Origin: Candidatus Hydrothermarchaeum profundi
Lineage (GTDB): Archaea > Hydrothermarchaeota > Hydrothermarchaeia > Hydrothermarchaeales > Hydrothermarchaeaceae
DNA: 64,000 nucleotides
NCBI GenBank assembly: GCA_002011125.2
Contig: MTMF02000008.1
Span: forward strand, 1 to 64,000
Direction of reading: 5' to 3'
Under the pieces are notes generated by a model. The model did no database searches. It was not told the origin of the DNA and saw nothing but the letters and a program-made list of their open reading frames with translations. Both the position numbers and the translations under genes were made by a program. The stretch's first letter is position 1, and every line of letters starts with the position of its first letter. Positions 1-13,617 of this stretch are shown here, piece after piece.

Positions 1-2
1 GG

Positions 3-1139
3 AAGGAGATTCTTCAGATACATACTCGGGGCATGCCCCTGGCAGAAGACGTAGATTTAAATGTGCTCGCAGATGTAACACATGGCTTTGTAGGAGCAGA
101 CCTTGAATCTCTTTGCAAAGAAAGCGCAATGAATGCTTTGAGGAAAGTACTGCCGAAGATTGATTTAAAGGAAGAGACCATACCCTCGGAGATCCTTGAA
201 AATCTGCAAGTAAATAAGGATGATTTTATGGATGCTTTAAAAGTTGTTGAACCTTCCGCGTTGCGTGAAGTTTTTGTTGAGGTACCGAATGTAAGATGGG
301 ACGATGTAGGGGGTCTTAGAGAAATAAAGCAGGAGCTAAAAGAATCTGTGGAATGGCCATTAAAGCATCCAGAGGCGTTTACTAAAATGGGGATCAAGCC
401 TCCAAAAGGCTTGTTGATATTTGGTCCTCCTGGTTGTGGTAAGACTCTTTTAGCTAAGGCGGTGGCAAACGAGAGCGAGGCTAACTTTATATCCGTTAAG
501 GGACCGGAAATACTGAGCAAGTGGGTTGGAGAGAGTGAAAAGGCTATAAGGGAAATATTTAAGAAAGCACGGCAAGCAGCTCCTTGTGTTATTTTCTTTG
601 ATGAAATAGATTCTCTTGCTTCAATGAGGGGGATGGAAACGGGCAGCCGGGTTGGTGAAAGAGTTCTAAATCAGATGCTGACGGAATTGGATGGTCTGGA
701 GGAACTCTATAATGTCGTGGTAATTGCTGCTACAAATAGGCCTGATTTATTAGATCCTGCTTTGTTAAGGCCGGGTAGGTTTGATAAACTTATGCTGGTA
801 AAAATGCCTGATGCTGGGGCTAGACTGGAAATATTCAAGGTGCATACGAAAAATATGCCGCTTGACGAAAGCGTTGATCTTGAAAAACTGACTAAACAAA
901 CTGATGGTTATGTAGGTGCTGATATAGAAGCGCTTTGCAGAGAGGCTGCTATGGCGGCTATAAGGGAAGTTTTGCTTGAAGGTGGGGACCTTGATACTAA
1001 AAAGGTTACGTATGAGCACTTCCTTGAAGCGATGAAAAAGGTTAGACCAAGTGTGGATAAAGGAGTTGAAGAATCCTACGAGAGATTTTTGAAGAGATTT
1101 GAGACTAAAGAACTCGAAAAGTTGACGTACATGGGCTGA
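3..1139 (+). CDS. Cdc48/VCP-like AAA+ ATPase, C-terminal part (5' end truncated by window)
   Basis: Reading frame is open from base 3 upstream of the first ATG. Walker A GPPGCGKT, Walker [10 protein letters not shown], second-region AAA fingerprints (RPGRFDKLM). Confidence 0.93.
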   Translation, partial: KEILQIHTRGMPLAEDVDLNVLADVTHGFVGADLESLCKESAMNALRKVLPKIDLKEETIPSEILENLQVNKDDFMDALKVVEPSALREVFVEVPNVRWDDVGGLREIKQELKESVEWPLKHPEAFTKMGIKPPKGLLIFGPPGCGKTLLAKAVANESEANFISVKGPEILSKWVGESEKAIREIFKKARQAAPCVIFFDEIDSLASMRGMETGSRVGERVLNQMLTELDGLEELYNVVVIAATNRPDLLDPALLRPGRFDKLMLVKMPDAGARLEIFKVHTKNMPLDESVDLEKLTKQTDGYVGADIEALCREAAMAAIREVLLEGGDLDTKKVTYEHFLEAMKKVRPSVDKGVEESYERFLKRFETKELEKLTYMG

Positions 1140-1231
1140 TTTTATATTCTAGTTTAATCTGAATTAGTTAATATGAGCTTTAGCTCCATTATCACTTATC
1201 TTGTTCTATTTTCGGGTATTGGGGGGAATTA

Positions 1232-2959
1232 ATGTTATTTCCAGCTGAAATGATGAAATTATATGCTATTTTCCCTCGGGATTACCTAGATAGGGTAATG
1301 TTTAAACTCCAAGAAGTTGGGACGGTCGAATTTTTTGATGTAAAAGAAGATATACGGAATATGTTTGATACGGATAACTTACGATCTTCTTTGGAGAAAT
1401 TAAAAATAGATGGTGAGATCTCGCTATGTCCTCTTGAAAGCAGGCAAGATCTGATAGTTTCTGAGAAGGAGAGAGTTAAAAGTCTTCTTTCTGAGTTCAA
1501 GCCAGTAAGTAAAACATCTTTTCTCTCAGATCTATTAGGGCCGCCAGTAGTTCCAATATCAATAGTGAAAAAGCCTGGAGATAATCTTTTGGAGAAAATT
1601 AAGGCTGAAATAGATGAGATTGAAGATGCATATCGTACTTTACAGAAAAAAAGAACCGAATTAGATAGGAAAAAAGAGGATATAACTATAGTAATCGCGA
1701 GAGAAGCTAAACTCCGCTTATTAAAACTCATGGGCACCGTTAAAGATGCAGAGATAGCGCATCTGGAAAAATTAAAAAGAGAAGAAGTAGAGGTTTCCGC
1801 TAGACTTCAAAAATTGGATAGAAAAATAAGCCAGTTCAAAAAAGAAAATTATCATAAACTACTTGCCTTGAATGAGGAGTTGGAAAATTTATTAAGGAGA
1901 GCCAAAGCCATTTCCAATCTCGTTTCCACTCCACATGCGGTTATTTTAGGTGGGTGGGTACCAAAAAGTGATGTTGGAAAAACTATTCGGGCATTAGAAA
2001 AAGCGACTAATAATATGTTGGTAGTGGAAGTTCAAGAAGCATTACCCGAAGAAAATCCCCCCATAAAACTCCAAAATCCGAAGTTATTTGAGCCTTTTGA
2101 AATACTTATTGAGAGTTACGGTTTACCAAAATATCGTGAAATAGATCCAACTCCGCTTATTGGGCTTACATTCACAATATTGTTTGGCATAATGTTTGCA
2201 GATGTGGGGTATGGTCTTTTCTTGCTCTTATTAAGTATTGTATTGCTCTTAGAAATTAGAAGTTCTAGTAAGTTTCTCAGAAGCCTTAATTTAGTCTTGA
2301 TGTATGCTGCTATGTCCTCAATAGTATTTGGATTTATTCTCGGAGAGTTTTTTGGAGGCTTAATAAGAGTAGAACCTATGTGGAAGGAACCTTTGGGCAA
2401 CCTGGGACTTTTATTTTTACTATCTATGATACTGGGAGTTATTCATATCTCTATAAGCTTATTTTCAAGACTTTATGAAGAGCTTATTCAAGGAAAAAAG
2501 GGAGTATATCCGATTTCTCTTGTAATAATACTTTTTTCCAGCCTATTTATTCTAATCTTCCCAGAGCATTCTAGAGTTTTATTCTTACTTTTTTCTGGAG
2601 GTATAGTTGCACTCTCATGGATAAGAAAGTTTAAAGTTATTGAAGAGCTCATGGCGTTGTTTGCAAATATAATTTCTTATGCTCGGATTGCTGCATTATT
2701 GGTTCTTCATGTAATGGTCGCTAGAATATTAACTGCATTGATAACTTCATTGCCTTTTTCTTTCAGCAGCTTTATTCTTGGAGTACTTATATTCTTCGCA
2801 GGCACATTACTAATATTAGTATCAGGTACATTTTTGGTATTTGTTCATTCACTAAGGCTCCAGTGGCTAGAATTTTTTAAGAGATTCTATTCGGGAGGAG
2901 GAAAGAAGTTTGAGCCGTTATCCTTTGAAAGAAAATATATTTTTATGACGCAGTTATAG
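1232..2959 (+). CDS. A/V-type ATP synthase subunit I
   Basis: 575 aa; N-terminal coiled coil, then multi-TM region with GLTFTILFGIMFADVGYGL and ANIISYARIAALLVLHVMVA typical of subunit I/a. Confidence 0.9.
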   Translation: MLFPAEMMKLYAIFPRDYLDRVMFKLQEVGTVEFFDVKEDIRNMFDTDNLRSSLEKLKIDGEISLCPLESRQDLIVSEKERVKSLLSEFKPVSKTSFLSDLLGPPVVPISIVKKPGDNLLEKIKAEIDEIEDAYRTLQKKRTELDRKKEDITIVIAREAKLRLLKLMGTVKDAEIAHLEKLKREEVEVSARLQKLDRKISQFKKENYHKLLALNEELENLLRRAKAISNLVSTPHAVILGGWVPKSDVGKTIRALEKATNNMLVVEVQEALPEENPPIKLQNPKLFEPFEILIESYGLPKYREIDPTPLIGLTFTILFGIMFADVGYGLFLLLLSIVLLLEIRSSSKFLRSLNLVLMYAAMSSIVFGFILGEFFGGLIRVEPMWKEPLGNLGLLFLLSMILGVIHISISLFSRLYEELIQGKKGVYPISLVIILFSSLFILIFPEHSRVLFLLFSGGIVALSWIRKFKVIEELMALFANIISYARIAALLVLHVMVARILTALITSLPFSFSSFILGVLIFFAGTLLILVSGTFLVFVHSLRLQWLEFFKRFYSGGGKKFEPLSFERKYIFMTQL

Positions 2960-3242
2960 TTTTTTGCATAGAACCGTGCCGGAAATCTTGATTATACAGC
3001 TAGGTTGAGTATCAGATTTTTAAAAAGCTGTGGATCGTATTCAAAAACTTTAGAGTTAAAGAAAAGATAAAGATGCCTCTGGATTATGTCAGATATTAAA
3101 CACTTTCTACAAGAGTCTGATAGATGATGTGTAGGAACCATGTTGAAAGTAAGGGATAAATGGTTAAGTTACTGATACCTTCTTTAGGTTATGATGGATA
3201 GCCCATAGATATAGAAACTTCCGAAATACCTCTGCTCTTTCA

Positions 3243-3545
3243 TTATTTTAAGCTTTTTAACCGCTCAGCCATTTGCCGAGATATTATGATCCGATCCCTA
3301 AAGCTCTGCAACGGGGTCACACTCACATCCATCAAGCCCCAGCCGGGAAGACTCATTAATAGTCGGTCTAACTCGTCATGGGATGCTGCATCTACGATAA
3401 ATGTAATAATCCTAGCTCCAGCTACAATACCCCCTGACAAGATTTTCTCGTCTGTATCAAGTTTCTCATGCATGGGAATAACTATTTGTTCTATGTGTTG
3501 AGCCAATTCCTGAGGAGAAGCTGAGGGACTTCCAAGAAGTTTCAA
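3243..3545 (-). CDS. small ferredoxin-fold protein, muconolactone isomerase-like
   Basis: 100 aa; pattern resembles muconolactone isomerase-like proteins (SHDELDRLLMSLPGWGLMDVSVTPL). Confidence 0.5.
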   Translation of the reverse strand: MKLLGSPSASPQELAQHIEQIVIPMHEKLDTDEKILSGGIVAGARIITFIVDAASHDELDRLLMSLPGWGLMDVSVTPLQSFRDRIIISRQMAERLKSLK

Positions 3546-3600
3546 GGTTACAAGATACTGCGTTTATATCACCTCCTTTATTATTTTTTATGCAAGAATA

Positions 3601-4092
3601 TTAAGAGATACTTCTAGTGATAGCAGTTAGCAACAGTATTAAGAACATCAATAATAGCGCAGCGAGGCCATCTAATTTTAGTGTTTTCTCCACTTTTTCT
3701 CGCTCTTCCGGCGATAACTCTCGTAATCTAGCTTGCTTTGGTATCAAGACTTCGTTATGGTATACCGCAAGTCCTATCAATGCTAATACAACCACATGTT
3801 TCAAAAGTAGCACTTGTGACCAAAGGCTTTCAAAGGTTAGGAGCCCTTCGTAGTTCTTATTCAGTACAGTCATGATACTACCAGAGATCAAGAACAAAAT
3901 TATGCTGGTATATCCTATCATCCTCCCCTTTTTTGACATCATACCCATCAATTTACCTGCCATTGGTGGTTCAAGGGTTTTCTGAACTGTTGGGATAAGT
4001 ACCAGCAGATAGATGAAAATACCACCCATCCATGCTACAGTAGCTATGAGATGTACGAATATCGAGATGATTAGAACTAAATTTACTGCCAT
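3601..4092 (-). CDS. CopD-like integral membrane protein
   Basis: 163 aa, four hydrophobic segments, HLIATVAWMGGIFIYLLVLIP N-terminus typical of CopD-type membrane proteins. Confidence 0.6.
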   Translation of the reverse strand: MAVNLVLIISIFVHLIATVAWMGGIFIYLLVLIPTVQKTLEPPMAGKLMGMMSKKGRMIGYTSIILFLISGSIMTVLNKNYEGLLTFESLWSQVLLLKHVVVLALIGLAVYHNEVLIPKQARLRELSPEEREKVEKTLKLDGLAALLLMFLILLLTAITRSIS

Positions 4093-4417
4093 CTTAAATT
4101 ACCCCTTAATTTATTTTCGGCGAGTTCTCGCTGTGCTGTAACATACAAAGCATATGTAAATGAAGACTTTGAACTGCCCTCACGTAGTATTTGTGAGCAT
4201 GTAGATAGGCTCCGAGCACGATCTACCCTTTGACTAAAAGTCCCTCCTTGGGTCACAACTCCTCTAGTCAAACTTCTACTCATCTTTTTCTCACCTACCT
4301 TAAAAAATTTTGAAAAATCCTTTATTTTTCACACACTATAAGAAAATATTTAAGAAATATGTATTATATTATTGAACCATAGTATGAAATTGTATGAAGA
4401 AATAAGGCGCATAGTAA

Positions 4418-5476
4418 ATGAAGATAAGAAAGACCATTTCTTTAGAAGAGGAAGATTTTGATTCACTCGAGTTTCTTCTCAAAAAAAATGATGGCAATTT
4501 CTCAAAAGCTATTAGAGAACTCATACGAAACAATAGTAGTAAGAGAGATGTAATATCTCTTAAGAAACCTCTTTCTCCTAATGATCTAAAGGAAGAAAGA
4601 AAAGAGATTAGGAACTTATTGATCGAGAAAAAGCTGTTTTGTTCTGTACCTATGGACTTACTTGGATATTGGCTTAAACTTGTGGCAGGTATGATTCCGC
4701 CTTTAGGATATTATAGATTTTTATTTGATAGAATTTTTCCAGATTTCATCGGGGTGGAAAAGGTAGATATTAAGACGTATTCTGAGTACGTTAATACCTA
4801 CACATATCTGACAGGGAGCTGGGGTAGACAATCAATAACCTATGATGACCCTAAGAACCCAACGTGGGTTAAAATTCGCATCGAGATGAGCAGAGGTCAG
4901 GTAGAGCCTATTGCAGCATTAGCTACTTATATAGTGGCGCATGAGCCTCTGCGTTTGAAACCGGTTAAAGTGACTCGATCACCTACCTTTATTGATGTGG
5001 ACTGCGTTGTTGCAGAAAGTGAAGATGAGGCCTATAAGGGAGTTGTAGAACACTTCGGTTTTAATCAAGATATATATGAGGGCCTTCAGAGGGATCCGGA
5101 TTATTGGAGAGGGGTTTTTAAGATGGCGAAGCTATATGACAACTCTCTCGCTATCTTTGGCCTTCAAGATTTTCTAAAGATTCAAAAAGGGGAGAGTCAC
5201 GATAGCGCAATTTTGACAATTGAGAGGATTCTTGGAAGCGCCATCACTGAGGTACCATTGGAGAAACTTCTTGCGGCTATTGAAATGATTGGTAGAATAA
5301 ATGGGATGATTAAAAAAATCGATGTAGATGAGGAGAAAATAAAGATATATTTCACTTTCCATGACTCTAATTTTGCTCAGAGGATATCCTGTTGCACTCT
5401 TAATATCTTGGAAAATGCGGGACATAAGTTCACTCTCAAAAAAGTCTATGAGGACTGGTGTATTTTTACTAGGTAA
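4418..5476 (+). CDS. ribbon-helix-helix N-terminal domain protein, archaeal-type putative regulator
   Basis: N-terminal MKIRKTISLEEEDFDSLEFLLKKNDGNFSKAIRELI reads as RHH; remainder not recognised. Confidence 0.6.
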   Translation: MKIRKTISLEEEDFDSLEFLLKKNDGNFSKAIRELIRNNSSKRDVISLKKPLSPNDLKEERKEIRNLLIEKKLFCSVPMDLLGYWLKLVAGMIPPLGYYRFLFDRIFPDFIGVEKVDIKTYSEYVNTYTYLTGSWGRQSITYDDPKNPTWVKIRIEMSRGQVEPIAALATYIVAHEPLRLKPVKVTRSPTFIDVDCVVAESEDEAYKGVVEHFGFNQDIYEGLQRDPDYWRGVFKMAKLYDNSLAIFGLQDFLKIQKGESHDSAILTIERILGSAITEVPLEKLLAAIEMIGRINGMIKKIDVDEEKIKIYFTFHDSNFAQRISCCTLNILENAGHKFTLKKVYEDWCIFTR

Positions 5477-5636
5477 GGTGATAAAAGGGCCAATTTAGGA
5501 CATTTTTTTGTTTAGATTAATCCATGAAGGTTCTTATAGGAGTTAATATAATCACTATCCCCTCCGTTATCTTTAGTTTCAAATCAATATTCCTCATAGA
5601 GGGATATTTTTCAGTGTTATGGATAGAATATTAAAC

Positions 5637-6046
5637 ATGATCAAAAAAATCTTATTTCCAACGGATAGTTCGGTTTTCTCTGCGAGAGCGTCTAGGTTTG
5701 CTATTTCTCTTGCTGAACATTATAATGCCATGATAACAGCACTTCATGTGATTTGTGTAAAGCCATCAAAGCATTTACATGCGGAGAGCGTGAAGAGAAA
5801 GATGATAAAGGATGCAGAGCTGTGCTTCAAACATATTTTAGCTGAAGAAAGGGGAATAACTGTAGGTACGAGGGTATTGGTTTCTCATTCCATTAGTGAT
5901 GCTATTCTTGAGGAGGTTGAAGAAGGAGAATACGACATAATTGTTATGGGTTCAAAAGGTACCACAGGTCTTAAAAAATTCTTCTTGGAAGTGTTTGTGA
6001 AGCCGTTGCCAAACGAGCATTTTGTCCGGTCTTAATTGCAAGGTGA
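5637..6046 (+). pseudogene. universal stress protein (UspA family), frameshifted at an A6 run
   Basis: N-terminus MIKKILFPTDSSVFSARASRFAISLAEHYNA; C-terminus GLKK(I)LLGSVCEAVAKRAFCPVLIAR* only reads through if one A is added at 5973-5978. As sequenced, the ORF ends aberrantly at 6035. Confidence 0.85.
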
Positions 6047-6091
6047 AACTTTTAAATACTAGATAACTTTAAAATACGCACTTGAGGAACG

Positions 6092-6352
6092 ATGGTGACG
6101 AAAATAATCGGAAAAAGTCTAATAGGGAGAAATGTTGTCAGTGATAGAGGGACTGTTATAGGGAAATTGATAGACCTGTCAATCGAAACCCTAGCAGGCA
6201 AGGTTATGATGCTCATAGTTAAACCTGATAAAAGCATAGATACAAAATATTTCCGACTAAACGAGAGAGGAGAAATCTTAATACCTTTTGCAGCTGTTAA
6301 AGCAGTAAAGGACGTGTTAATAATAAACGAAGGCGGGATACCGAGGGCATAA
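6092..6352 (+). CDS. PRC-barrel domain protein
   Basis: 86 aa; LIGRNVVSDRGTVIGKLIDLSIETLAGKVMMLIV pattern. Confidence 0.75.
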   Translation: MVTKIIGKSLIGRNVVSDRGTVIGKLIDLSIETLAGKVMMLIVKPDKSIDTKYFRLNERGEILIPFAAVKAVKDVLIINEGGIPRA

Positions 6353-6362
6353 ACGTAGTTTA

Positions 6363-8903
<2,541 letters not shown>

Positions 8904-9093
8904 GGTGTAATATTTTATTAAACAATATTTTTTAAATTCGATGGGTATACTTGGAGGAACATTAATACCAACTTATCTTTTCTCCTCAAGGCATGAAAGA
9001 GTACATTTAGATTGGCGTGAGGTTTGAATATGCAGGATAGCGTACATTTTTTAACTTTTTTCTTACTATAGAAAGATTTTTAATTCCAGTAGC

Positions 9094-9447
9094 ATGATTT
9101 TGATTTTCATGGAAAGAGAACAACGGAGAATAGAGCAGGTATTGGAGGTACTCGGATACGCAGTAGGTCTCACTATGGTACAGATGGTTGCACTATATTT
9201 ATTATTAGCGATAAAACTATTCCACCGAGATATCAATGTTTTTCTCCTTTATAGAGCATTTTTTGAAAAAGTTCTATTTATATTTGATAATTTATATTTT
9301 TTAATAATAGGAATAATGTATAGACTTTTCGGAGAGTCTTATTTACATGTAATCGGATTCAATAATGTCTTTAAGCTAACCTTTTTCACTATATTCCTCA
9401 TCAATATAGTGTATTTTAGTTACTCAAAACTTAGGTCAGAAAAATGA
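9094..9447 (+). CDS. small multi-TM membrane protein
   Basis: 117 aa with three hydrophobic segments; overlaps the next gene by 4 nt. Confidence 0.5.
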   Translation: MILIFMEREQRRIEQVLEVLGYAVGLTMVQMVALYLLLAIKLFHRDINVFLLYRAFFEKVLFIFDNLYFLIIGIMYRLFGESYLHVIGFNNVFKLTFFTIFLINIVYFSYSKLRSEK

Positions 9448-10226
9448 AGGTTGTCGATATAAAAGAAGGTAGACTGTTAGGTATTAATTTTATTGATATT
9501 TTTGTCGTTGTAGTGGTAGCGTTTCTCCTATTTTCTTTTGGTTCAACAATCTTGTTTAAAGACCTAACATTTAGTGGAGATGAAATGTATAGTGCCATAA
9601 AAGAATTTGAGAAGCTTAATGAGAAAGGCTTCTTAGTTGAAGCAGTTGCTGAAGGAAAATGGATTGGAACAGAAGATGTTCTATTCAATAGTAGAGGTCT
9701 AATAGTAAGACCAACAAGAGGCGCGTTTGAATTTAAACTAAAGGATGGCAGGATACTTAAACTAGGTGGCTCTATGAGCTATCTAGAAGATATAGCTCTT
9801 GATAAGATAACTCTAATCCCTTTAGATAGGCATATTGCAAAGCTTAAAACTTCTCCCGGATACCAGTTCAAAAGCTACAATGAGATGATATCATACTTAA
9901 AGAACTTGAAGGAGAAGAATAATGCAGATCATCTTATAATAACTGCAGATTTCTCTTTTATTAATAGCGTAGAAACTCCTCAGGAACTTTATAATAAATT
10001 CAGGAGGAGGTATCTTATAAGGGATGTCGGGAAGGGCATTTCAACAGAGAATGCTGTTACATTACGTCTGGAATTAGCGGAGTTATCTGAGCTTGAAAAT
10101 ACTCATGTTAAATGCGATTCAATTGCTCTTGGAGAGGTGGTTATTTACCTAGGTTATGATACTGAAGAAAAACCCGAACAACCAACGGATTCAGGACCTG
10201 TAATCAGCTATGAGGACCTGTTATGA
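9444..10226 (+). CDS. membrane-anchored protein, DUF4330-like
   Basis: Single N-terminal TM (GINFIDIFVVVVVAFLLFSFG), then soluble domain; overlaps neighbours by 4 nt. Confidence 0.45.
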   Translation: MKVVDIKEGRLLGINFIDIFVVVVVAFLLFSFGSTILFKDLTFSGDEMYSAIKEFEKLNEKGFLVEAVAEGKWIGTEDVLFNSRGLIVRPTRGAFEFKLKDGRILKLGGSMSYLEDIALDKITLIPLDRHIAKLKTSPGYQFKSYNEMISYLKNLKEKNNADHLIITADFSFINSVETPQELYNKFRRRYLIRDVGKGISTENAVTLRLELAELSELENTHVKCDSIALGEVVIYLGYDTEEKPEQPTDSGPVISYEDLL

Positions 10227-11524
10227 GTTCTCTATCCGTGAGAGTCATATCTAGAATAGAAGAGACTATTAAGAAAAATTTCCAAAAAAGCAAAACTAGA
10301 GAGTTATCTTTACTAATACTCTCCTTCTTAGAAAACTCTTTTATAAAATCTAAAGTCAGAAAAACTTCATTTCTTTTTGTCATGTTTTATCCAGGTAGAT
10401 TTTGGAGTAAGATAGATAAATTAAATAAGAGGTTCAATCTTGAGTTTTTTTTAGACCCATTCATATTGTTTCCTTTAGTCTATATAGGATTTGTTGGTAT
10501 AAGCACTTATAGACCATCCTTCTTAGCAACGTTCAGTATTCTAATAGGATTAATTTCGTTCATGTTTGGAGTAAAAATTGCGAGGAAATCTGAATTTGGA
10601 GTAACTGCTCTAGAAAATTATTCGTCTCGTTTGGCGATTAGTTTATTAGTCATAGGCGTGTTTGCTCTTGTTTTAGATATTGAAAGAGCTGGTGCAGTTC
10701 CTCTTTTCGAGCCTTTCGCAAAAAAGGGATTAAGTGTGAGTTATACTATGTTAGCGAGTTTGATTGTACCGGGTGGTATACTCGCGATATCAGTTATTGG
10801 AGTAAAGCTTAGAAATGGGGAAATAGGGTTAAGAGAAGCGAGGGTGTATGCGCTTTTAACGTTGCTAACCACTACTATGCTGATTTCTCTAGTGGGTTTT
10901 AGAACACAGATAATAGTCTCAATTCTAGGTTGTAGTATGGCGATGTACTTCTCAAGGATTTTAGGATGGATCGAAATCGTTAGTTTTTTTATGGTTTCAT
11001 TATTTGGTATTAGTTTCTTCGGATATTTGAGAGCAGTTGAAGAAGGAGCAGGGATAGGAATCTTAGAAGTACTTGGAAGAAGAGTGGGGCTCACATTAAG
11101 CATTTATGATACGCTAGTTAACCTCTATTGGCCATTCGGAGTAAATAGAGGGTCTGTAGCGTTAGCTACTTTTTCTTCATACTTTTCATTTATTCCTGGA
11201 CCGTCGTTAGGTCCAAGGACGATTGTTGCTAGAATGTTTGGCGTTTATGATATTTCAATGACTTCCACTTTATTTGGCACAGTAATGCTGGATTTTGGTA
11301 TTATAGGGATAATGGTATTTGCTTTGATTCTTGGCCTTATAATCGGGGCTGCCTATAAAGCAACTCTTCAAACCCATAGTGCTATTGCGATATCTATATT
11401 ATCCTTGCTATTTGCATATGTGCTAGTGGGAATAGAAACTGGGTTAGTTGATTTTAATGTTTTTATGTTCTTCTTTATAGGAGCTTTAATAATCCTAAAG
11501 TCAAGAATTCCTAGGCATTATTAG
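10223..11524 (+). CDS. polytopic membrane protein, O-antigen/oligosaccharide repeat polymerase-like
   Basis: 433 aa polytopic; C-terminal half aligns by eye to the 13577-14755 product. Confidence 0.6.
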   Translation: MSSLSVRVISRIEETIKKNFQKSKTRELSLLILSFLENSFIKSKVRKTSFLFVMFYPGRFWSKIDKLNKRFNLEFFLDPFILFPLVYIGFVGISTYRPSFLATFSILIGLISFMFGVKIARKSEFGVTALENYSSRLAISLLVIGVFALVLDIERAGAVPLFEPFAKKGLSVSYTMLASLIVPGGILAISVIGVKLRNGEIGLREARVYALLTLLTTTMLISLVGFRTQIIVSILGCSMAMYFSRILGWIEIVSFFMVSLFGISFFGYLRAVEEGAGIGILEVLGRRVGLTLSIYDTLVNLYWPFGVNRGSVALATFSSYFSFIPGPSLGPRTIVARMFGVYDISMTSTLFGTVMLDFGIIGIMVFALILGLIIGAAYKATLQTHSAIAISILSLLFAYVLVGIETGLVDFNVFMFFFIGALIILKSRIPRHY

Positions 11525-12441
11525 CGTCTTTTACCTAAAATCCTTGCTTCAACTGCGAGTATGGGTATCTCAATTATTGGAGCTATAGCGATTACTGCAG
11601 CAGTAAGAGGCAGGCTTGGAAATGCACCAAGGGCTATTGCCAGGGCAATTGGAGAATTCCTGGCAGAAGTTGTGAAGTTTAATAGCACAGTTTCTTCGTA
11701 TCTTAATTTAAAAAGTCTTTGAACAATAATAGATAAAAAGTACATAGAAATGAAGTATATTAAAATTGGAGCGGCTATAACTATAATTTTGTCTATGTTA
11801 GCGATAAACATCGATTCCTGAGAGGCGAACATAACCGCAACTACGATGCCCAGGAAAAAAGTTTGGAGATCTGAAACCATCTGATTGAAGGATCTTTTAC
11901 CTAGGTGCCTCGAGATTAGTGCTAAAGAGAGAGGGATTAAAAAAAAGAGAGCAAGTGTTTTTAAAAATAGTATCAGATCTATTCGGATAGTATTCCCCAT
12001 AAAAAGCAGTAGATATAAGGGTAAAAGTACTATTTGTATGCTTAGGTTTATTGGAATTAAAATAGTACCTAAAGCTACGTCTCCTTTAGCCGAGCTTGTA
12101 AATGTAAGAAACCAATCGGTACATGGCATTACGAAATACATTAGGAGACCTAGGAGTATAGCGGGATCATTAACAAATCCTGAACTCAGTCGCCATGTAA
12201 ATACGGGTACTAAAATAAAGTTCACAGCAAGGCTTAATGTAATAAATCTGCTATTTTTTGAAGCTTCAATGATGCGTCTAAAAGGGATATTTAGCATCAC
12301 TCCGTAGAGCATTAAAATTAGTCCTACAGTTATTATAGTGTCGGCTTCATCATGGAAGGTATATCCTAAGGCACCAGAGATCAAACCGATTATTATGCTT
12401 AGAATTAAAATTAAAGGCTCATTAATTTGCATGCAGTGCAA
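11521..12441 (-). CDS. bile acid:sodium symporter/ACR3-like transporter
   Basis: Polytopic; LMYFVMPCTDWFLTFTSSAKGDVALGTILIPINLSIQIVLLP and TTSARNSPIALAIALGAFP typical of BASS/ACR3-type permeases. Confidence 0.6.
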   Translation of the reverse strand: MHCMQINEPLILILSIIIGLISGALGYTFHDEADTIITVGLILMLYGVMLNIPFRRIIEASKNSRFITLSLAVNFILVPVFTWRLSSGFVNDPAILLGLLMYFVMPCTDWFLTFTSSAKGDVALGTILIPINLSIQIVLLPLYLLLFMGNTIRIDLILFLKTLALFFLIPLSLALISRHLGKRSFNQMVSDLQTFFLGIVVAVMFASQESMFIANIDKIIVIAAPILIYFISMYFLSIIVQRLFKLRYEETVLLNFTTSARNSPIALAIALGAFPSLPLTAAVIAIAPIIEIPILAVEARILGKRR

Positions 12442-12609
12442 TCTATTAGGATTATATTTAAAGCTGACTTTTTACTAGAAACACTTTTCATGAAGACCGA
12501 GTTTTATTGTATAGATCGGAATGGCATCTGTGGCAAATACCCTCCTTAGACACATAGCAGGGCTTTCTCTTTCGGTAGATTTTTAATTACCTAGGTTAAC
12601 ACGAATAGC

Positions 12610-13617
12610 ATGAAGGTACTGCTAATAACCCAGTGGAAGCCTCGGAAGGGTGGTATAGTCACTCATGTGGACAATCTTATCAAAAATTCAAAAAATGATT
12701 TTATAATATTAACTTATGAAAAAACTATTGATCTTTCAGTTTTGAGAGCCTTTAGCTTTATTGTATATGGATTTTTTAGTGGTTTAAAAAAGAAATATGA
12801 TTTAATTCATGCTCATTACGCTTTTCCGCAAGGTTTCTTAGGAGTATTGCTAAAAAAAATATCTAGAAAACCTCTAATACTCACAATACATGGATCTGAT
12901 ATATTAGTTCTTAAAAAAAACCCATTTACAAAGGCTTTTGTAAAATATGTTTTAAAGAATTCTGATAAGATTATTGCGGTGAGCGAATACTTACGTAAAG
13001 AAGCCATAGAGATGGGCGTAAATGAAGATAAAATAATAGTTGTATACGGAGGAATCCCAAGAGCTATTAGACGAAAAAATGTAGAACCTGAGGATTCGAT
13101 ATGCTTTATCGGCAGCTTAGTGAAACAGAAAGGGGTTGATATCCTAATAAACGCTGTTAGAAAAGTAAAAAAGTCGAGGCCTAATGTGAAACTTTACATA
13201 GTGGGGGACGGGAAGGAGAGGAAAAAACTAGAGGCTTTATCTAAATATGATCCCGATATATATTTTACTGGAGAGGTAGGGGATTTGTCTGAAGTTTTAA
13301 GTAAATGCAAGGTGATGGTACTCCCATCTAGAGAAGAGGGATTTGGACTGGTACTTCTAGAGGCTATGGTTGCTGGCGTGCCTGTGGTTGCAACAAATGT
13401 TGGAGGGATCCCTGAAATAATAGAGGATGGAGTAAACGGGCTCTTAGTTGAGAGCGAGGACCCTGATGGACTTGCGAGGGCTATCTTGAAAGTGCTTGAT
13501 GATGAGAAGCTACGTGTGAAGTTGGTTGAGAATGGGAAAAAAATAGTGCAAAAATATAGCTGGGAGAGAATGGCTAATGAAATTGATAGGATATATGAGG
13601 AGTTTCTTGTTTCCTGA
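12610..13617 (+). CDS. glycosyltransferase family 4 (GT-B)
   Basis: ITLHGSD-type LTIHGSDILVL, GSLVKQKGVDILINAV, PSREEGFGLVLLEAMVAGVPVVATNVGGIPEII. Confidence 0.92.
   Translation: MKVLLITQWKPRKGGIVTHVDNLIKNSKNDFIILTYEKTIDLSVLRAFSFIVYGFFSGLKKKYDLIHAHYAFPQGFLGVLLKKISRKPLILTIHGSDILVLKKNPFTKAFVKYVLKNSDKIIAVSEYLRKEAIEMGVNEDKIIVVYGGIPRAIRRKNVEPEDSICFIGSLVKQKGVDILINAVRKVKKSRPNVKLYIVGDGKERKKLEALSKYDPDIYFTGEVGDLSEVLSKCKVMVLPSREEGFGLVLLEAMVAGVPVVATNVGGIPEIIEDGVNGLLVESEDPDGLARAILKVLDDEKLRVKLVENGKKIVQKYSWERMANEIDRIYEEFLVS

Noticed and set aside
14-520. 168-aa minus-strand ORF
   Set aside because: Antisense to the well-supported Cdc48-like gene; low-complexity translation without recognisable family.
3116-3176. 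possible C/D box sRNA (GATGATG ... CTGA)
   Set aside because: C box is imperfect, D'/C' boxes are unclear and no guide target can be tested by eye.
4083-4283. 66-aa minus-strand ORF upstream of CopD-like gene
   Set aside because: No recognisable domain and lies over a likely leader region; insufficient support.
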